Source: Chloroflexota bacterium
Lineage (GTDB): Bacteria > Chloroflexota > Limnocylindria > Limnocylindrales > CSP1-4
Direction: 5' to 3'
Length of the DNA stretch: 23,067 nt
NCBI GenBank assembly: GCA_021815005.1
Contig: JAKAHL010000001.1
Span: 1-23,067, forward strand
Shown: positions 20,990 through 23,067 of the stretch, piece by piece
Numbering within the stretch: the stretch's first letter is position 1
How the letters are laid out: every line of letters begins with the position of its first letter
Notes under the pieces: generated by a model
Database searches by the model: none
The model's input: only the letters and a program-made list of their open reading frames with translations
Told to the model about the DNA's origin: nothing
Program-made: the position numbers and the translations under genes

Positions 20990-22302
20990 GCCTCCCCGCT
21001 CCCGTCGGCGAGCGCTCCCGCCCAGCGCTCCGCGACCGCCCGGAGCTCGCCCGCCATGCCGGGCGCCATGCGGCCCACCACGCGCACGTCGCGCTCCCCG
21101 TACTCGAGCTCGACGGTGCCGCGCTCCCGGACCCGGGCGAGGAGCTCGCCGGCCGCGTAGGGGACGGCCACGTCCACGTCCTCCCACATCGTCGCCAGCA
21201 GCGCGGCGATCTCCGCGCGGAGCGTGTCGAGCCCGAACCCGGTGGCCGCGGCGACCAGGACGCTGCCCGCCACGGCTGGCGCAGGGCGCGTCCCGTCGGA
21301 GCCGGGATAGAGCAGGTCCGCCTTGTTGAGCGCGGTGAGCCGGGGCTTCGCACCTGCGCCCAGTTCGTCGAGGACGGCCTGGACCGTGGCGCGATGCTCC
21401 GCGGCGTGCGAGTCCGCCACGTCCACGACCTCGACCAGGACGTCGGCGCGGACGACCTCCTCGAGGGTCGCGCGGAAGGCGTCCACGAGCTGGTGCGGCA
21501 GCTTGTGGATGAACCCCACGGTGTCGGTGACGATGACCACCTGCCCGTCGCCGAGCTTGACCTGGCGGGACGTCGGGTCCAGCGTGGCGAACAGCTTGTC
21601 CTCGGCCTTGGCGACCTCGGTCCCGACGAGCGCGTTGAGCAGCGTGGACTTGCCGGCGTTGGTGTAGCCGACGATGGCGACGGTCGGGTACAGGCGGCGG
21701 TCCCGGCCGCGGGCGGCGGTCTGGCGCTGCCGCCGGACGTCCTCCACCCGCTCCTTCATCTTCTTGATCCGCTCCCGGATGAGACGCCGGTCCGTCTCGA
21801 GCTGGCTCTCGCCGGGACCGCGGGTGCCGATGCCGCCGCCGGTGCGGGAGAGGTGCGTCCACAGCCGCGTGAGCCGCGGCAGCTGGTACTCGAGCTGGGC
21901 CAGCTCCACCTGGAGGCGGCCCTCGTGGGTCTGCGCGTGGAGGGCGAAGATGTCGAGGATCAGCCGGCTGCGGTCGATGACCTTGACGTTGAGCAGGGTC
22001 TCCAGGCTCTTCTGCTGGACCGGGCTGAGCTCGTCGTCCGCGACCAGCAGGTCGAAGCCCGTCTCGCTCTTGGCCTGGAGGAGCTCCTCGGCCTTGCCCT
22101 TGCCCACGTACCAGTTGGGGTCCACGTGCCGCCGGTTCTGCCACTCGGCGCCCACGACGTCAGCCCCGGCCGTGGCCGCGAGGGCGGCGAGCTCGCCGAG
22201 GCTGTCCTCCGCGGACCAGCCGGGATCGTCGCCGGTGTCCACGGCGAGCAGGAACGCCCGCTCGCTCGGCGGTGCCAGGTCGATCGCGTCACGGGGGCTC
22301 AT
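20986..22302 (-). CDS. hflX: GTPase HflX (ribosome-associated)
   Basis: A 438-residue protein with the full HflX layout: an N-terminal HflX domain (about 15-195) with YVGKGKAEEL (65-74) and GGGIGTRGPGESQLETDRR (155-173), a coiled-coil, and a GTPase domain. The GTPase has P-loop GYTNAGKS (212-219), DTVG (260-263), NKAD (326-329) and a G5-like AAATG (351-355). HflX binds the 50S subunit and splits stalled or heat-stressed ribosomes using GTP. An ATG at 22302 is chosen: TATCCT lies 8 nt upstream, fitting a leaderless or nearly leaderless mRNA. A TTG at 22311, in frame, overlaps that box and is less likely. It lies 87 nt downstream of miaA, with a hairpin between, and is followed by the coupled hypothetical gene. 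Confidence 0.93.
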   Translation of the reverse strand: MSPRDAIDLAPPSERAFLLAVDTGDDPGWSAEDSLGELAALAATAGADVVGAEWQNRRHVDPNWYVGKGKAEELLQAKSETGFDLLVADDELSPVQQKSLETLLNVKVIDRSRLILDIFALHAQTHEGRLQVELAQLEYQLPRLTRLWTHLSRTGGGIGTRGPGESQLETDRRLIRERIKKMKERVEDVRRQRQTAARGRDRRLYPTVAIVGYTNAGKSTLLNALVGTEVAKAEDKLFATLDPTSRQVKLGDGQVVIVTDTVGFIHKLPHQLVDAFRATLEEVVRADVLVEVVDVADSHAAEHRATVQAVLDELGAGAKPRLTALNKADLLYPGSDGTRPAPAVAGSVLVAAATGFGLDTLRAEIAALLATMWEDVDVAVPYAAGELLARVRERGTVELEYGERDVRVVGRMAPGMAGELRAVAERWAGALADGSGEA

Positions 22303-22310
22303 GGCGCGCA

Positions 22311-22316
22311 AGGATA
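22311..22316 (-). promoter_or_regulatory. Possible -10 box TATCCT of hflX
   Basis: TATCCT on the minus strand ends 8 nt before the ATG at 22302 and there is no Shine-Dalgarno. It would give hflX a promoter separate from miaA. Confidence 0.4.
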
Positions 22317-22335
22317 CCGGTTGGGCCGCGAGGCC

Positions 22336-22358
22336 CCGGCGCGGGTGTCCCGCGCCGG
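22336..22358 (-). terminator. Perfect hairpin between miaA and hflX
   Basis: CCGGCGCGGG (22336-22345) and CCCGCGCCGG (22349-22358) pair perfectly around a 3-nt loop, directly after the miaA stop. No T-tract follows on the minus strand, so it may be a weak terminator, an mRNA processing or stability element, or a pause before the hflX promoter. Confidence 0.4.
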
Positions 22359-22389
22359 CGGACTCGCCGAACCGCGCCGGCCCGCGCCG

Positions 22390-23067
22390 TCAGCCGGTGG
22401 CGGCGAGGAAGGCCTCGAGCCGGACGGTCGCGGCGGGCAGCGGGTCGCCCGTGGCGTCGAGCGTCTCCAGCGCGGGCTCAGCGCGGAACCAGGTGCGCTG
22501 CCGCTTGGCGAATGCGACGTTGCGCCGGGCGTCGAGCTCGATCGCGGCCTCGAGCGTGGCCGCCCCGTCGAGGTACGCCCAGCTCTCGCGGTAGCCGATG
22601 GCGCTGAAGCACGGCAGGGCGGCGTCCCACCGCTCGCGCAGCGCACGCGCCTCCTCCACGAGGCCGGCGTCGAATTGCGCCCGCGCTCGGCTGGCGATGC
22701 GGCGGGCGTGCTCGGCCGACTCGACGGCCAGCTGGAACCCGAGCACCGGCGCCGGGTAGCCCACCGGCTCGGGCAGCGGCTCGTCACCCTGGAGCATCGC
22801 GATCTCGAGGGCCCGGACCACGCGCCGCGGGTTGCGGAGGTCGGTGCGGGCCGCGAGCGCCGGCGCGACATTGCGCAGGCAGGCCGCCAGGGGAGCCAGG
22901 CCGTCGCGCGCGAGGTCGGTCTCGAGGCCCGCGCGCAGGTCCGCGTCCGACGGCAGCGCGTCGGTGTCGAGGCCCCGCATCACGGCCCGGAGCCAGAAGC
23001 CGGTCCCTCCGGCCAGGATCCCGACGCCGCCTCGCTCGGCCAGCGACGCCAGTGCCGCCAGCGCGTG
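22390..23067 (-). CDS. miaA: tRNA dimethylallyltransferase MiaA, 3' part (5' end outside window)
   Basis: The last 225 residues of MiaA, which adds a dimethylallyl group to A37 of tRNAs reading UNN codons. The ATP-binding P-loop and the N-terminal third lie beyond the window end. Visible are the GILAGGTGFWLRAVMMRGLD region (about 15-34 of the fragment; usually GGTGLYxRAL), NPRRVVRALEI, the FSAIGYRE motif (usually xIGYxE) and KRQRTWFRAEP (usually TRRQxTWFR), which fit the tRNA- and substrate-binding parts. The 197-codon open frame starting at an internal ATG is only part of this. No frameshift is seen. It is the likely first gene of the miaA-hflX block on the minus strand. Confidence 0.93.
   Translation of the reverse strand, partial: HALAALASLAERGGVGILAGGTGFWLRAVMRGLDTDALPSDADLRAGLETDLARDGLAPLAACLRNVAPALAARTDLRNPRRVVRALEIAMLQGDEPLPEPVGYPAPVLGFQLAVESAEHARRIASRARAQFDAGLVEEARALRERWDAALPCFSAIGYRESWAYLDGAATLEAAIELDARRNVAFAKRQRTWFRAEPALETLDATGDPLPAATVRLEAFLAATG

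Overview
This 23-kb window comes from a very GC-rich bacterial chromosome (roughly three quarters G+C by eye). Genes are tightly packed, GTG starts are common, and non-coding strands carry many long Arg/Pro/Ala-rich shadow frames. The gene content is a fused two-domain ECF ATPase, AmmeMemoRadiSam proteins, a membrane-anchored BTAD regulator and an HflX/MiaA pair. This fits Chloroflexota (Limnocylindria/Ellin-type soil lineages) or another high-GC phylum such as Actinomycetota. That assignment is inference; there is no rRNA to confirm it. There are no mobile elements, tRNAs, CRISPR arrays or phage genes.

Layout. 1-461: gene-free, with three GC-rich hairpins. 462-3871 (+): an ECF-type importer operon (S component, fused A-A' ATPase, T component). 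3916-5094 (-): cation diffusion facilitator and an 80-residue hypothetical protein. 5235-6542 (+): exported GH18-like protein. 6607-9309: AmmeMemoRadiSam locus, with Memo and the radical SAM protein on - and divergent AMMECR1 on +. 9334-10767 (-): lipoprotein with six Cys/Trp repeats. 10942-12453 (+): DHA2-type MFS exporter, tail to tail with ornithine aminotransferase (12455-13684, -). 13685-14316: gene-free. 14317-14772 (-): small membrane protein. 14904-15920 (+): SAM methyltransferase. 16273-16705: structured non-coding region. 16706-18727 (+): membrane-GAF-winged helix-BTAD regulator. 19029-19823 (+): SRPBCC-like protein. 20078-23067 (-): small Cys/His protein, hypothetical protein, HflX and the 3' part of miaA.

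Three signals stand out. First, in the fused ECF ATPase every nucleotide-contact motif I can place in one of the two composite ATP sites is lost or changed except Walker B, while the other site is intact. Second, upstream of the BTAD regulator lie four copies of CTGCGG at an exact 11-bp period, the arrangement SARP-type regulators bind, just beyond the expected -35 region of its own promoter. A terminator-ended small RNA or attenuator candidate precedes it. Third, several genes (CDF, lipoprotein, small membrane protein, and probably MFS and hflX) have a TANNNT box 6-9 nt before the start codon and no Shine-Dalgarno, which points to leaderless transcripts. Other genes have clear Shine-Dalgarno sites, so both initiation modes appear to be used.
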